Made by a program: the position numbers and the translations under genes
Notes under the pieces: generated by a model
What the model saw: only the letters and a program-made list of their open reading frames with translations
Databases searched by the model: none
Told to the model about the DNA's origin: nothing
IMG/VR virus record: IMGVR_UViG_3300020457_001285
Location: 1 to 23,870 of that record
DNA length: 23,870 nucleotides
Reading direction: 5' to 3' (one strand)
Origin: a virus
Shown here: in pieces, positions 1-7,136 of the stretch
How the letters are laid out: each line of letters opens with the position of its first letter
How positions within the stretch are numbered: the first letter of the stretch is position 1

Positions 1-90
1 TTCAAACAAGCAGAAGGAAGAGCTGCTCCAGGATTATGGAGAGACCCTAATGAACCTGTACCACCTAAGAAAAAAGGTAAAAAGAAATGA
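1..90 (+). CDS. C-terminal end of a thermonuclease-like (SNase family) protein, 5' truncated
   Basis: Frame 1 is open from the window edge to a TGA at 88-90 and gives 29 residues. They contain the pattern A-x2-RAAPGLWRDPNEPVPP followed by a lysine-rich tail. The 'A..A..GLW..P.PVPP' ending is characteristic of staphylococcal-nuclease-like domains, whose C-terminus normally reads GLW-x-DP-x-PVPPW. The catalytic part lies outside the window, so activity cannot be judged. SNase-like nucleases are known in cyanomyoviruses and could help degrade host DNA. The stop overlaps the next start (ATGA), so the two are probably translationally coupled. The assignment rests on a short tail only. Confidence 0.55.
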   Translation, partial: FKQAEGRAAPGLWRDPNEPVPPKKKGKKK

Positions 91-326
91 GTGCATACGG
101 AAAGTTTAAACTCCCTAGTGAAATGTCGGAGGAAGAGAAGAGACAAGAAAGTTATAAAGCACTTGCTGGTGTTGTAACATTCTTCTTCAAACCTTTAATT
201 GTTAAGTACCTATGGAACTGGTTGATACCAGGTCTATTTGGATTCGCAACCCTCACATACTTACAAGCATTAGTATTATGTTGGTTGTTAAAACTGCTCT
301 TTGATTATACTCATGAATTGAAATGA
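87..326 (+). CDS. Small hypothetical membrane protein (79 aa)
   Basis: The ATG overlaps the upstream stop (ATGA) and the stop overlaps the thyX start (ATGA at 323-326), so it sits in a coupled operon. The first 25 residues are charged (EMSEEEKRQES). Two hydrophobic stretches follow, about residues 27-46 and 50-73, separated by a Pro-Gly turn, which suggests a two-pass or hairpin membrane protein with both ends on the same side. I recognise no family. Its position between a nuclease and thyX gives no clear functional hint. Confidence 0.7.
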   Translation: MSAYGKFKLPSEMSEEEKRQESYKALAGVVTFFFKPLIVKYLWNWLIPGLFGFATLTYLQALVLCWLLKLLFDYTHELK

Positions 327-958
327 AGGTATCTAAAATTTCTGTAACTCCTGATGCAGAAAAAACTATAGGGTACATTGCTCGTGTGAGCAATCCTAAT
401 AATCAGGACAACCCTAATGTAAAAGGGTTGTTAAAGTATTGTATTAAGCATGGTCATTGGTCTGTATTTGAACAGGCACATTTGACACTGGAGATTGAGA
501 CTACACGTGGTCTTGCTGCACAGATACTTAGACACCGATCATTCACCTACCAAGAATTTTCACAGAGGTATCAGGATGTCTCTTATATTAGAGAGGACAT
601 ACCATTACCTGAACTTCGTAGACAAGATGATAAGAACAGACAAAATTCTATTGATGATATAGATCCAATCACACAACAAAACTTTGAGATTGAGATACGA
701 AAGCATTTTGATAGCAGTATAGATCTGTATAAGAAAATGCTTCACGCAGGTATCGCTAAGGAGTGTGCTAGGTTTGTTCTACCATTGTCCACACCTACTA
801 GAATATACATGACTGGTTCAGCACGGTCATGGATACATTACATAGACCTACGTTCTTCACATGGTACTCAGAAAGAGCACATGGATATTGCAGAGGCATG
901 TAGATCTATCTTTGTTGAAGAGTTCCCTACCATAGCGGAGGCACTAGAATGGATTTAG
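323..958 (+). CDS. thyX: FAD-dependent thymidylate synthase ThyX
   Basis: Flavin-dependent thymidylate synthase, which methylates dUMP to dTMP using methylene-tetrahydrofolate and NADPH. The ThyX signature RHR-x7-S is present: RHR at residues 70-72, then S80 and R82. The typical 'HWSVFE' segment (45-50) lies before it, and the C-terminal block with 'ARFVLPLSTPT' and 'RSWIHYIDLR' after it carries the usual arginines and histidine. The 211-residue length is normal. ThyX is common in marine cyanophages, where it supports dTTP supply for phage DNA replication. It starts inside the preceding stop codon and overlaps ho1 by 10 bases, so it is part of a coupled operon. Confidence 0.95.
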   Translation: MKVSKISVTPDAEKTIGYIARVSNPNNQDNPNVKGLLKYCIKHGHWSVFEQAHLTLEIETTRGLAAQILRHRSFTYQEFSQRYQDVSYIREDIPLPELRRQDDKNRQNSIDDIDPITQQNFEIEIRKHFDSSIDLYKKMLHAGIAKECARFVLPLSTPTRIYMTGSARSWIHYIDLRSSHGTQKEHMDIAEACRSIFVEEFPTIAEALEWI

Positions 959-1653
959 CAGTACAACTTAAGGAAGGAACTAAGAAGTCTCATTCAGCAG
1001 CAGAGAACACTAAGTTCGTTGCATCATTTCTGCGTGGGGTATTAGATCCTAAACAGTATCGTCAGTTGCTTACTAATTTTTATTATGTTTACGATACTAT
1101 GGAGCAACGTATCAGAGAGACAGAAGATCCTCTGGTAAAAGCAATTAAATCTGAAGCACTTGAACGTAAGGAGGCTTTAGAATTAGATCTTGAATATTAT
1201 TATGGTCCTACATGGAAGGATGAACAAATACCTTCGGAAGCATGTAACACATACTGCTATAGGATTAATGAGGTGGCAGAAAAGGATCCTTATCTTCTCA
1301 TTGCTCATCACTATACAAGATACATTGGTGATCTATCTGGTGGACAAGTACTTAAAGAGATCACTCAGCGTGTCCTACAACCTCCTGTAGGCAAAGGTTT
1401 AAACTTCTATGAGTTTCCTAGTATACAGAACGCTAAGATGTTTAAGCAGAACTATAGAGCAGTGCTAGATAACTTAGATGTAGATCAATCACAGATCAAT
1501 AATCTAATTGCAGAAGCAAATTATGCTTTCCGATTGAACATGTATATGTTTGAAGAGATTCAAGGCAAAGCAGCACTTGCTGGTTGGGCACTCCTTAAGA
1601 GTTATCTTAATGATTTTGCACAAGAAATGATTCTATCAAAGAGGTTTAGGTAA
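949..1653 (+). CDS. ho1: Heme oxygenase (biliverdin-forming)
   Basis: Cleaves heme to biliverdin IX-alpha, CO and iron with ferredoxin as reductant, the first step of phycobilin and phytochrome chromophore synthesis. The 234 residues match cyanobacterial HO1 in length. H15 in 'KKSHSAAEN' corresponds to the proximal heme ligand, and the heme oxygenase signature 'LLIAHHYTRYIGDLSGGQVL' lies at 116-135. It is an auxiliary metabolic gene of many cyanomyoviruses. No bilin reductase gene (pebS or pcyA) is seen in this window, so the biliverdin would be used by host enzymes or by a phage reductase encoded elsewhere. The start lies inside the end of thyX, and the stop shares a base with the next ATG (TAATG). 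Confidence 0.95.
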   Translation: MDLAVQLKEGTKKSHSAAENTKFVASFLRGVLDPKQYRQLLTNFYYVYDTMEQRIRETEDPLVKAIKSEALERKEALELDLEYYYGPTWKDEQIPSEACNTYCYRINEVAEKDPYLLIAHHYTRYIGDLSGGQVLKEITQRVLQPPVGKGLNFYEFPSIQNAKMFKQNYRAVLDNLDVDQSQINNLIAEANYAFRLNMYMFEEIQGKAALAGWALLKSYLNDFAQEMILSKRFR

Positions 1654-1883
1654 TGCCAACATACCCAGTAATAAATAAGAATACTCAAGAGAAGAAAGAA
1701 CTCTCTATGACTATGAAGGAGTACGACGAGTGGAGAAAGGACAATCCTGAATGGGATAAGGACTGGACTGCTGGTGTAGGTGGTGTTACTTACGGTACTC
1801 CTAAAATGGATGATGGATTCAAAGAAGTAATGTCTAAAGTCCAACAACACCATCCTACTGCTAACCTGAGTCGCTTCACCTAA
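1653..1883 (+). CDS. Conserved small phage protein resembling FmdB-type N-terminus (76 aa)
   Basis: It begins MPTYPVIN, like the MPTYEY start of FmdB-type small proteins, but lacks the cysteine pairs of the FmdB zinc ribbon. The middle contains 'MTMKEYDEWRKDNPEWDKDW' and the end 'EVMSKVQQHHPTANLSRF'. To my recollection, T4-like cyanophages and pelagiphages carry similar small proteins with a 'S-hydrophobic-x-E/D-x(n)-NP' block and a C-terminal 'I/VQ..HP..N' tail. No enzymatic residues stand out and the role is unknown. It is coupled to ho1 through TAATG and is followed directly by phoH. Confidence 0.7.
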   Translation: MPTYPVINKNTQEKKELSMTMKEYDEWRKDNPEWDKDWTAGVGGVTYGTPKMDDGFKEVMSKVQQHHPTANLSRFT

Positions 1884-2657
1884 ATGCCAAGAGCCAGAAA
1901 GAAAACAAACGGTAATGGAAATGGTACTGCACCACTCCAACCTATGTCCAAGAAGCAAATGAGACGTAAGAAACCCATTGATAAGTCTTACATGACTGAG
2001 ATCAAGCCTCTGACTGATAATCAGAAGGCTGCTTTCAAGTGTTATCAAGACGGTAAGAATCTTCTTCTACATGGTGCTGCTGGTACAGGTAAAACATTTA
2101 TCACATTGTATCTTGCATTGCAAGAAGTACTTGACGAATCCACACCTTATGATAAAATAGTAATCGTAAGGTCATTAGTACCTACAAGAGAGATTGGTTT
2201 CCTACCAGGAGATCATGAGGACAAGTCCTATCTCTATCAGATTCCATACAAGAATATGGTCAGGTATATGTTTAGTATGCCTGATGATAATTCATTTGAG
2301 ATGTTGTATGACAACCTCAGAGCACAAGACACTATTGATTTCTGGTCTACGTCTTTTATTAGGGGTGTTACCCTTGATAATACTATTGTTATTGTAGATG
2401 AGTTCAGTAATCTCAACTTCCATGAACTTGATTCAATGATCACTCGCATAGGTGAGGACTCTAAGATCATGTTCTGTGGAGACATTCAACAGAGTGATCT
2501 CACAAGGGAGAATGAGAAGTCTGGTATCCATAACTTTATTAAGATCCTTGAGGAGATGAAAGAGTTTTGTTGTATAGAGTTTGGTATAGATGACATCGTT
2601 CGTTCAGGTCTGGTTAGAAACTATCTAATCTCAAAATATAATCTAGGTTTTTCTTAA
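1884..2657 (+). CDS. phoH: PhoH-like P-loop ATPase
   Basis: Walker A GAAGTGKT lies at residues 64-71 and Walker B 'IVIVDE' at 168-173, followed by 'MFCGDIQQ' (197-204) as the sensor region, in the order usual for the PhoH family. The 257 residues match phage PhoH. The first 32 residues are basic and low in complexity, outside the core. PhoH is a predicted ATPase, related to helicases, that is widespread in marine phages. It was named for phosphate-starvation induction in E. coli, but its role in phage infection is not settled. The ATG follows the previous stop directly (TAAATG) without a clear Shine-Dalgarno, which suggests coupled translation. Confidence 0.93.
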   Translation: MPRARKKTNGNGNGTAPLQPMSKKQMRRKKPIDKSYMTEIKPLTDNQKAAFKCYQDGKNLLLHGAAGTGKTFITLYLALQEVLDESTPYDKIVIVRSLVPTREIGFLPGDHEDKSYLYQIPYKNMVRYMFSMPDDNSFEMLYDNLRAQDTIDFWSTSFIRGVTLDNTIVIVDEFSNLNFHELDSMITRIGEDSKIMFCGDIQQSDLTRENEKSGIHNFIKILEEMKEFCCIEFGIDDIVRSGLVRNYLISKYNLGFS

Positions 2658-3337
2658 TGAGTTTTACTTTTGTTGATGTTGACCTCGGTATCCAAGAGGT
2701 CGAACCTGTGAATAAAGATGGGGTAAGATTTTACCCTATTCCTGGTGCGGATAAATATTATCCAAGCGTTACCTCAATCACATCGTTTAAGAACGCAGCA
2801 TTCTTCAAGAATTGGAGAAAGAAAATTGGTGAGACAGAGGCGAATCGTATTACTGCTAGAGCAACTCAAAGAGGCACAGCATTCCATAGCATCACAGAAG
2901 ATTATGTTAAGGGTGACTTAAATCTTGACAGTTACTTGGAAAATAATCCATTATCTGTTAGAATGTTTCAGACAGCGAGGGATACTCTCAATCGTATCGA
3001 TAAGATACATTGCTTAGAGACTTTCCTTTACTCACATTACCTTGGACTTGCAGGTCGAGTTGATTGTATTGGTGAGTTTGATGGAGAGTTAGCAGTGATC
3101 GATTTTAAAACTTCTACTAAAGAAAAAAAGGAATCATACATTGAACATTACTTTGTTCAAGAGACTGCATACGCAGCGATGTTCCTTGAACGTTCAGGTA
3201 TTGAGGTCAAGAAAATTGTCACACTTATCGCAACAGAAGAGGGTAGTACTCAAGTATTTCAGAAGTACAATCTTGATGACTATTTACAATTACTTAAGTC
3301 CTACATTGAAGAATTTGTTAGGGGAAAAAATGCCTAA
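2657..3337 (+). CDS. PD-(D/E)XK exonuclease, MGME1/RecB-nuclease type
   Basis: A 226-residue protein with the motif order of RecB-type nucleases: 'RGTAFH' (72-77), an acidic residue at E121, 'GRVD' (133-136), 'DFKTS' (149-153) and a Q-x2-AY motif (169-172). D136, D149 and K151 should form the metal-binding catalytic core. This arrangement resembles mitochondrial genome maintenance exonuclease 1 and related phage nucleases that act on single-stranded DNA ends. A role in recombination or in processing replication intermediates fits its place among gp33, gp59 and gp32. The start overlaps the phoH stop (TAATG). Confidence 0.85.
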   Translation: MSFTFVDVDLGIQEVEPVNKDGVRFYPIPGADKYYPSVTSITSFKNAAFFKNWRKKIGETEANRITARATQRGTAFHSITEDYVKGDLNLDSYLENNPLSVRMFQTARDTLNRIDKIHCLETFLYSHYLGLAGRVDCIGEFDGELAVIDFKTSTKEKKESYIEHYFVQETAYAAMFLERSGIEVKKIVTLIATEEGSTQVFQKYNLDDYLQLLKSYIEEFVRGKNA

Positions 3338-3584
3338 AGATACTAAAGGTGACGATAAATTTTTAACTCCAACAAAGTTCTCACAAGAGATCGAGCGTTT
3401 GGTTAAGACTTCTAATGGTTTAATATCATACCTAGAAGCTATTGTAACTTACTGCCAAGAGAATGAGGTCGAGTTAGAAACTGTACCTAAGTTAGTATCT
3501 AAACCATTGAAGGAAAGATTAAGACACGAGGCACAACGACTGAATTACATGAAGCAAACTACTAAGGGAGTCTTACCATTGTGA
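3330..3584 (+). CDS. gp33: gp33-like late transcription co-activator
   Basis: The start is the ATG at 3330 (MPKDTKGDD), preceded by GGGGAAAAA and overlapping the end of the exonuclease gene. An in-frame extension back to 3141 lies inside that gene and is unlikely. The 84 residues contain 'SYLEAIVTYCQENEVE' and then 'PKLVSKPLKERLRHEA', which line up with the T4 gp33 block 'SYLEATTAFLEENSIPE...' and 'AKFIPSGIIEKIQSEA'. It is shorter than T4 gp33 (about 112 residues), mainly at the N-terminus. In T4, gp33 bridges RNA polymerase and the sliding clamp to activate late promoters. The adjacent gp59 matches the T4 gene neighbourhood. Confidence 0.82.
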   Translation: MPKDTKGDDKFLTPTKFSQEIERLVKTSNGLISYLEAIVTYCQENEVELETVPKLVSKPLKERLRHEAQRLNYMKQTTKGVLPL

Positions 3585-4180
3585 CAGGGTTTGAGTGTTA
3601 TAAGATGTACCTTGCACTCAAACAACATTTCACTAAACCAAAGTATGATTACAAACTTTACAATGGTAGAGTCCGTGCTAGTGAAAAGGCATTTGAAGAA
3701 AGACGAGACAGGTATTTCTTTAAGAAGTTAGCAACCAAGTATTCCTCTGATGAAATGCTAGGTTATTTTGTTTCCAATTTTATTGATAACCCTAAAGGAT
3801 ATCTTAGAAATTTTAGTGTGGATGCCTACACTAAATGGAAAATACATCAAGAGTCATTCGGTTATAAATTTAAACAGGATGTGTATTTACTCCTTGATGA
3901 TTACGAGTTCCCATTTAATGAGGCATTCGATAAGATCTTTGAAGTAAAATCGGGACAGCATCCTAAACTTATCAAACATTACCTTGCTGATGATGTATCA
4001 TTAGAAACCTTGGTAGTCTTAGATCATTGTTTAGGATTTGTTACTGAGTTTAGTAAAGTTTTATCTGATCCTATATGGAATGATGTAAAGATGAAAGTTG
4101 TTAAGTACCAACCCTTCCTAACCATTGATTGTAAAGCATATAAAGGAATGATTTTAGATACCATTGCCACTAAGATATGA
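3581..4180 (+). CDS. gp59: gp59-like replicative helicase loader
   Basis: In T4, gp59 loads the gp41 helicase onto gp32-coated fork DNA. The N-terminus 'YKMYLALKQH', then 'YDYKLYNGRVRAS' and 'RRDRYFFKKLATKY', match the T4 gp59 blocks 'YKLYLMIKQH', 'YDVIKYNWCMRVS' and 'RRDKYFFQKLSEKY' in the same order. The later 'ETLVVLDHCLGFV' matches 'ETFILLDSFLNII'. It has 199 residues against about 217 in T4. The start is GTG at 3581, overlapping the gp33 stop as GTGA. The gp33-gp59 order near gp32 is the T4-type replication and late-transcription cluster. Confidence 0.9.
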   Translation: MTGFECYKMYLALKQHFTKPKYDYKLYNGRVRASEKAFEERRDRYFFKKLATKYSSDEMLGYFVSNFIDNPKGYLRNFSVDAYTKWKIHQESFGYKFKQDVYLLLDDYEFPFNEAFDKIFEVKSGQHPKLIKHYLADDVSLETLVVLDHCLGFVTEFSKVLSDPIWNDVKMKVVKYQPFLTIDCKAYKGMILDTIATKI

Positions 4181-4356
4181 GACTAACACAAGAAGTAATT
4201 GATAAGATTCAATTAGCAATGACTCACACCAAAATGAATGGTGAGACCAACTGGAAAGATGGTGACGAGATAGATGTCTGTCTTGGTGGAACATTTGCTG
4301 GTGATAAATTTATCAGTATAATCAATAGAACACGTAGCAACACAACTAAACAATGA
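4177..4356 (+). CDS. Small hypothetical protein (59 aa)
   Basis: An ATG at 4177 overlaps the gp59 stop (ATGA), and the ORF ends with a TGA at 4354-4356 that overlaps the next ATG (ATGA at 4353). It fills the gap exactly and so is very probably a real coupled gene. The protein starts MRLTQEVIDKIQLAM and contains 'NWKDGDEIDVCLGGT'. It has no membrane segment and no family I recognise. It may be a small accessory factor of the replication cluster, but only its location supports that. Confidence 0.65.
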   Translation: MRLTQEVIDKIQLAMTHTKMNGETNWKDGDEIDVCLGGTFAGDKFISIINRTRSNTTKQ

Positions 4357-4685
4357 GTTTCTTCGAGTCAGAACAAGTACAAGATAACCTTCGGGATATT
4401 TTCAGCACCTATAATAACCTAGCAGCAATGACTGCTAACCTATCCTCAATGCCTCCTGATGAAAGGATAAAACACATAGACAAGTGCAGAGTACTTGTAG
4501 ATAAACAGAAGACATTCTATGGTAGGTTATGCCTTGCTGCTACAGAAGGTGATAAAGATGCAGCAGACATGAAGACTAGAATCAATGCAATGTCTCAAGC
4601 ATTTGGGTTTAAAGATCTTGCAGCATGTATGGATGCCATGATGGTAACACTTGACAGAGCAGAATCTAAGGAGGGTTTCCGATGA
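4353..4685 (+). CDS. DUF1825-family protein (110 aa)
   Basis: The N-terminus 'FFESEQVQDNLRDIFSTYNNL' (positions 3-23) and a following helical region with 'MDAMMVTLDRAE' resemble the short DUF1825 proteins of cyanobacteria, which begin with 'FFDSEIVQEE...'. The protein is predicted helical and soluble and has no obvious catalytic motif. The function of DUF1825 is unknown to me, and phage copies in cyanomyoviruses suggest an ancient acquisition from the host. The start overlaps the upstream stop and the stop overlaps purC (ATGA), so the three genes are probably translated together. Confidence 0.68.
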   Translation: MSFFESEQVQDNLRDIFSTYNNLAAMTANLSSMPPDERIKHIDKCRVLVDKQKTFYGRLCLAATEGDKDAADMKTRINAMSQAFGFKDLAACMDAMMVTLDRAESKEGFR

Positions 4686-5371
4686 CTCTATTACATAAAG
4701 GTAAGGTCAAGTCTGTTTATAATGTTCTTGATGATGATGAGCAAGTCGTTATACAATATCATGATAAAGTTACTGCTGGTAATGGTAGGAAGGTAGACTT
4801 CCCTGAAGAGAAGGGACAGTTATGCTGTGAGATTTCTGAATGGTTCTTCAAATATTTTCAGGATAAATTTCTTGTTCATTATATTAGTTGCCCATCACCC
4901 ACTCATATGTTATGTAAAAAATTAAATATGATACCAGTGGAGGTTATCTGTAGAAACATAGCAGCAGGTTCTATTGTTAGAGACACTCCTCTACCAGAAG
5001 GAACTGTGTTCGATCCATGTTTAGTAGAGTTTAACTTAAAGAATGATGAGAAGGATGATCCACTACTAACTGATGATAGAGTTAGACTAATGGGTTTTGA
5101 TCCTCATACATTCAGACGTAGAGCATCCGAAATGAACTGGCATTTTAAACAGATCTTTGCTACAATGGATATAGATATTGTTGATTTCAAATTAGAGTAT
5201 GGATACGATAGCAACGGTGCTTTATACTTGGCTGATGAGATATCACCTGACAACATGCGACTCTGGAAAAGAGGCACGAAGGAACGTTTTGACAAGGATC
5301 TTTTCCGTAAAGGTGAAGGAAACATAGTCGAAGCGTACAAATATATACTACAACAGCTAAAAAAACTTTAA
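4682..5371 (+). CDS. purC: Phosphoribosylaminoimidazole-succinocarboxamide (SAICAR) synthetase
   Basis: Joins CAIR and aspartate with ATP to form SAICAR in de novo purine synthesis. The N-terminus 'LLHKGKVKSVYNV' is the nucleotide-binding start of PurC. 'VEVICRNIAAGSIV' (about residues 84-97) and the C-terminal 'DFKLEYG' with 'LADEISPDNMRLW' (about 170-200) are family signatures. The 229 residues match bacterial PurC of about 237, so it looks intact. Purine genes are known cyanophage auxiliary metabolic genes and would raise the nucleotide supply. It overlaps the DUF1825 gene by 4 bases and is followed 3 bases later by a small ORF. Confidence 0.95.
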   Translation: MTLLHKGKVKSVYNVLDDDEQVVIQYHDKVTAGNGRKVDFPEEKGQLCCEISEWFFKYFQDKFLVHYISCPSPTHMLCKKLNMIPVEVICRNIAAGSIVRDTPLPEGTVFDPCLVEFNLKNDEKDDPLLTDDRVRLMGFDPHTFRRRASEMNWHFKQIFATMDIDIVDFKLEYGYDSNGALYLADEISPDNMRLWKRGTKERFDKDLFRKGEGNIVEAYKYILQQLKKL

Positions 5372-5374
5372 ATT

Positions 5375-5674
5375 ATGTCAGTTTACAGAGACTATGAGAT
5401 TAGAATTAATCTTAATGAACTAATTGAAAAGAGAATTCCATGCTGTGATCTGTTACATCCTGACCATTGCTTTACAGCAGATCAGGTATCACAGATAGCA
5501 CATGATATTAATATGGATCTTAACCTCCACCCAATATACCACCAGATTGATGACCATATCATGAGGTATGTTAAGGCAGCAGGTATAGATAACCATGATC
5601 ATTGGGTGGAACCTCACCTACCAGATCTTGATGATCCATCACAGGCAGATGAGGTTGGGATCGATTTTGAATGA
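5375..5674 (+). CDS. Hypothetical His-rich acidic protein (99 aa)
   Basis: It starts 3 bases after purC. The protein contains 'RIPCCDLLHPDHCF' (20-33) with three cysteines, and many histidines (for example 'HPIYHQIDDH' and 'DNHDHW'), with an acidic C-terminus. The Cys/His clustering would allow metal binding, but I see no known motif spacing and recognise no family. It ends just before the gp32 promoter and looks like the last gene of the upstream operon. I see no strong terminator hairpin behind it, so read-through into gp32 is possible. Confidence 0.65.
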   Translation: MSVYRDYEIRINLNELIEKRIPCCDLLHPDHCFTADQVSQIAHDINMDLNLHPIYHQIDDHIMRYVKAAGIDNHDHWVEPHLPDLDDPSQADEVGIDFE

Positions 5675-5677
5675 TCC

Positions 5678-5706
5678 TTGACACCTTATAAATAGTATGC
5701 TACGAT
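5678..5706 (+). promoter_or_regulatory. Promoter region of gp32: T4-type late box, possible overlapping sigma70 promoter
   Basis: TATAAATA at 5687-5694 is a perfect T4 late -10 element, 53 bases before the gp32 ATG. In the same place TTGACA (5678-5683), a 17-base spacer and TACGAT (5701-5706) could serve as a host-type promoter, with a perfect -35 and a 4/6 -10. The late box is the stronger call, and the sigma70 reading is inference. Confidence 0.7.
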
Positions 5707-5718
5707 CATACAGTAGCA
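5698..5718 (+). promoter_or_regulatory. Hairpin at the 5' end of the gp32 leader
   Basis: TGCTAC (5698-5703) and GTAGCA (5713-5718) form a 6-bp stem with a 9-base loop. From the late box, the transcript should start near 5700, so the hairpin would sit at its very 5' end. T4 gp32 mRNA is autoregulated through a 5' pseudoknot, and a similar role here is only a possibility. Confidence 0.4.
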
Positions 5719-5747
5719 ACAATACACACAATACGGAGAATACGTTT

Positions 5748-6653
5748 ATGTCTTTTGCAACATTAAAAAAAGCATCTAGTTCTGCTAATGCTTTAAGCAA
5801 ACTGACACAGGAGATTGAGAAACTCAATCAACCTCAAAGAACAGGTGCTGATGAGCGTCTGTGGAAACCAGAACTTGACAAGTCAGGTAATGGTTTTGCT
5901 GTTATTAGATTCCTACCTGCTCCTAACGGAGAAGATATGCCTTGGGCAAAGGTCTGGAGTCATGCATTTAAAGGTCCAGGTGGTCAATGGTACATCGAGA
6001 ATAGTCTTACTACTCTTGGTAAAGATGACCCTGTGGGTGAATTGAATAGAGAACTCTGGAACAGTGGTCGTGATACTGACAAGGAGATTGCTAGAGCACA
6101 GAAGCGTAAGCTTTCTTACTACTCTAACATCTATGTTGTTAGTGATCCAGCACACCCAGAGAACGAAGGAAAAGTCTTCTTGTATAAGTATGGTAAGAAG
6201 ATCTTTGACAAACTTGTTGAAGCAATGCAACCAGCATTTGCTGATGAGACCCCATTAGATCCTTTCAATTTCTGGAAGGGTGCTGACTTCAAATTGAAGA
6301 TCAGAAAGTTAGATGGGTATTGGAACTATGATAAGTCTGAGTTCGCTGCACCTGCTACGTTAGGTGATTTCAGTGATGACAAACTTGAAAAGATTTGGGA
6401 ACAGTCCTACTCACTTGCTGAGTTTGAAGCACCCAAGAACTTTAAATCCTATGAGGATCTAAAGAAGAGATTGGATCTCGTTCTTGGTAAGTCTGCTGCT
6501 CCTGCTGTTGTTGATGAATCTCAGGAGGAAGTTACTCCACAGAAATGGGGTAAAGAAGTGTCCGACTTCAGAGAGAAAGCAGTTGCTGCCTCTCCTGTAA
6601 GTGATTCGGAAGACACACTCTCTTACTTTGCTCAACTGGCAGAGGAGGACTGA
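5748..6653 (+). CDS. gp32: gp32 single-stranded DNA-binding protein
   Basis: The start is the ATG at 5748 behind GGAGAA. The ORF extends upstream to 5697, but that region holds the promoter and leader. The 301 residues follow T4 gp32 closely: 'GNGFAVIRFLPAPN', 'SHAFKG-x3-QWYIEN', 'SYYSNIYVVSDPAHPENEGKVF', 'YGKKIFDK' and 'NFKSYEDL' match T4 blocks in order. The C-terminal tail is acidic (SDSEDTLSYFAQLAEED), as expected for partner recruitment. The T4 zinc-binding cysteines are absent: the segment after 'YIEN' reads SLTTLGKDDPVGEL. The protein coats ssDNA during replication and recombination and contacts gp59. It has its own late promoter and a terminator behind it. Confidence 0.95.
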   Translation: MSFATLKKASSSANALSKLTQEIEKLNQPQRTGADERLWKPELDKSGNGFAVIRFLPAPNGEDMPWAKVWSHAFKGPGGQWYIENSLTTLGKDDPVGELNRELWNSGRDTDKEIARAQKRKLSYYSNIYVVSDPAHPENEGKVFLYKYGKKIFDKLVEAMQPAFADETPLDPFNFWKGADFKLKIRKLDGYWNYDKSEFAAPATLGDFSDDKLEKIWEQSYSLAEFEAPKNFKSYEDLKKRLDLVLGKSAAPAVVDESQEEVTPQKWGKEVSDFREKAVAASPVSDSEDTLSYFAQLAEED

Positions 6654-6667
6654 TCATAAAGTGGCAC

Positions 6668-6693
6668 AAGGGGGGTTCACAATGACCCCCTTT
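6668..6693 (+). terminator. Rho-independent terminator after gp32
   Basis: AAGGGGG (6668-6674) pairs with CCCCCTT (6686-6692) around an 11-base loop, followed by T and then CTGC. It lies 14 bases behind the gp32 stop. The stem is G/C-rich but the T-tract is short, and the loop overlaps the -35 of the next promoter. Confidence 0.7.
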
Positions 6694-6703
6694 CTGCTAT
6701 AAT
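6676..6703 (+). promoter_or_regulatory. Host-type extended -10 promoter
   Basis: TTCACA (6676-6681, 5/6 to TTGACA), a 16-base spacer and TATAAT (6698-6703) preceded by TG at 6695-6696 form a consensus extended -10 promoter. It is the best sigma70 match I noticed in the window and points to early transcription of the small membrane-protein genes. The start codon of the first gene is 23 bases behind the -10. Confidence 0.72.
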
Positions 6704-6726
6704 ATAACCATACACAAAAGAATTAA

Positions 6727-7134
6727 ATGAAAATTGCTCTCGCTGCTGCTCTACTACTTGGTTCACTTCCAGTGAATGCAGATGAGTATCAACCAGGATA
6801 TTCTGCTAGTAGAACATGTGTGAAGACTGAGTACAGAGAAGAATATGTACCAGGCACACAAGATAATCCTGGTTATGTAAAGAGTTGGTCAGAACAGGTT
6901 GAGGTTCCATGTGAACCTTGGCAAAGAAGTAGATACCCTTCTGACAGACCATCATATCGCAGACATGTTACTGTCTATGAAGATACTAATGATTGCTCAG
7001 ACGGTGCAGTCCTTGGTGGAATTGCTGGAGGCGGTGCAGGTGCTGCACTATCACGTGGAGATGGACGTTGGTGGGCGATACCTTTAGGTATTGTTGCTGG
7101 ATCCATGATCGGATGTGATATAGATGGTGGGTGA
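6727..7134 (+). CDS. Secreted or envelope protein with glycine-zipper segments (135 aa)
   Basis: Residues 1-18 form a signal peptide (MKIALAAALLLGSLPVNA) with a typical AxA-like cleavage site before DEYQ. There is no lipobox cysteine. Four cysteines (31, 62, 90, 130) could form disulfides in the periplasm. The C-terminal third has 'VLGGIAGGGAGAAL' (95-108) and 'PLGIVAGSMIG' (119-129), a glycine-zipper hairpin as found in SlyB-like and 17-kDa surface-antigen proteins. This predicts export and association with the host envelope. It is the first gene behind the extended -10 promoter and overlaps the next reading frame. Confidence 0.72.
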   Translation: MKIALAAALLLGSLPVNADEYQPGYSASRTCVKTEYREEYVPGTQDNPGYVKSWSEQVEVPCEPWQRSRYPSDRPSYRRHVTVYEDTNDCSDGAVLGGIAGGGAGAALSRGDGRWWAIPLGIVAGSMIGCDIDGG

Positions 7135-7136
7135 TC

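Noticed and set aside
1602-2048. - strand ORF of 148 aa over ho1, the FmdB-like gene and phoH
   Set aside because: It lies wholly antisense to three convincing genes and has no recognisable domain.
3141-3329. Upstream extension of gp33 to 3141
   Set aside because: It lies inside the exonuclease gene, and the similarity to gp33 begins after the ATG at 3330.
5697-5747. Upstream extension of gp32 to 5697
   Set aside because: It would translate the promoter-leader region. GGAGAA and the MSFATLKKA start at 5748 fit the family.
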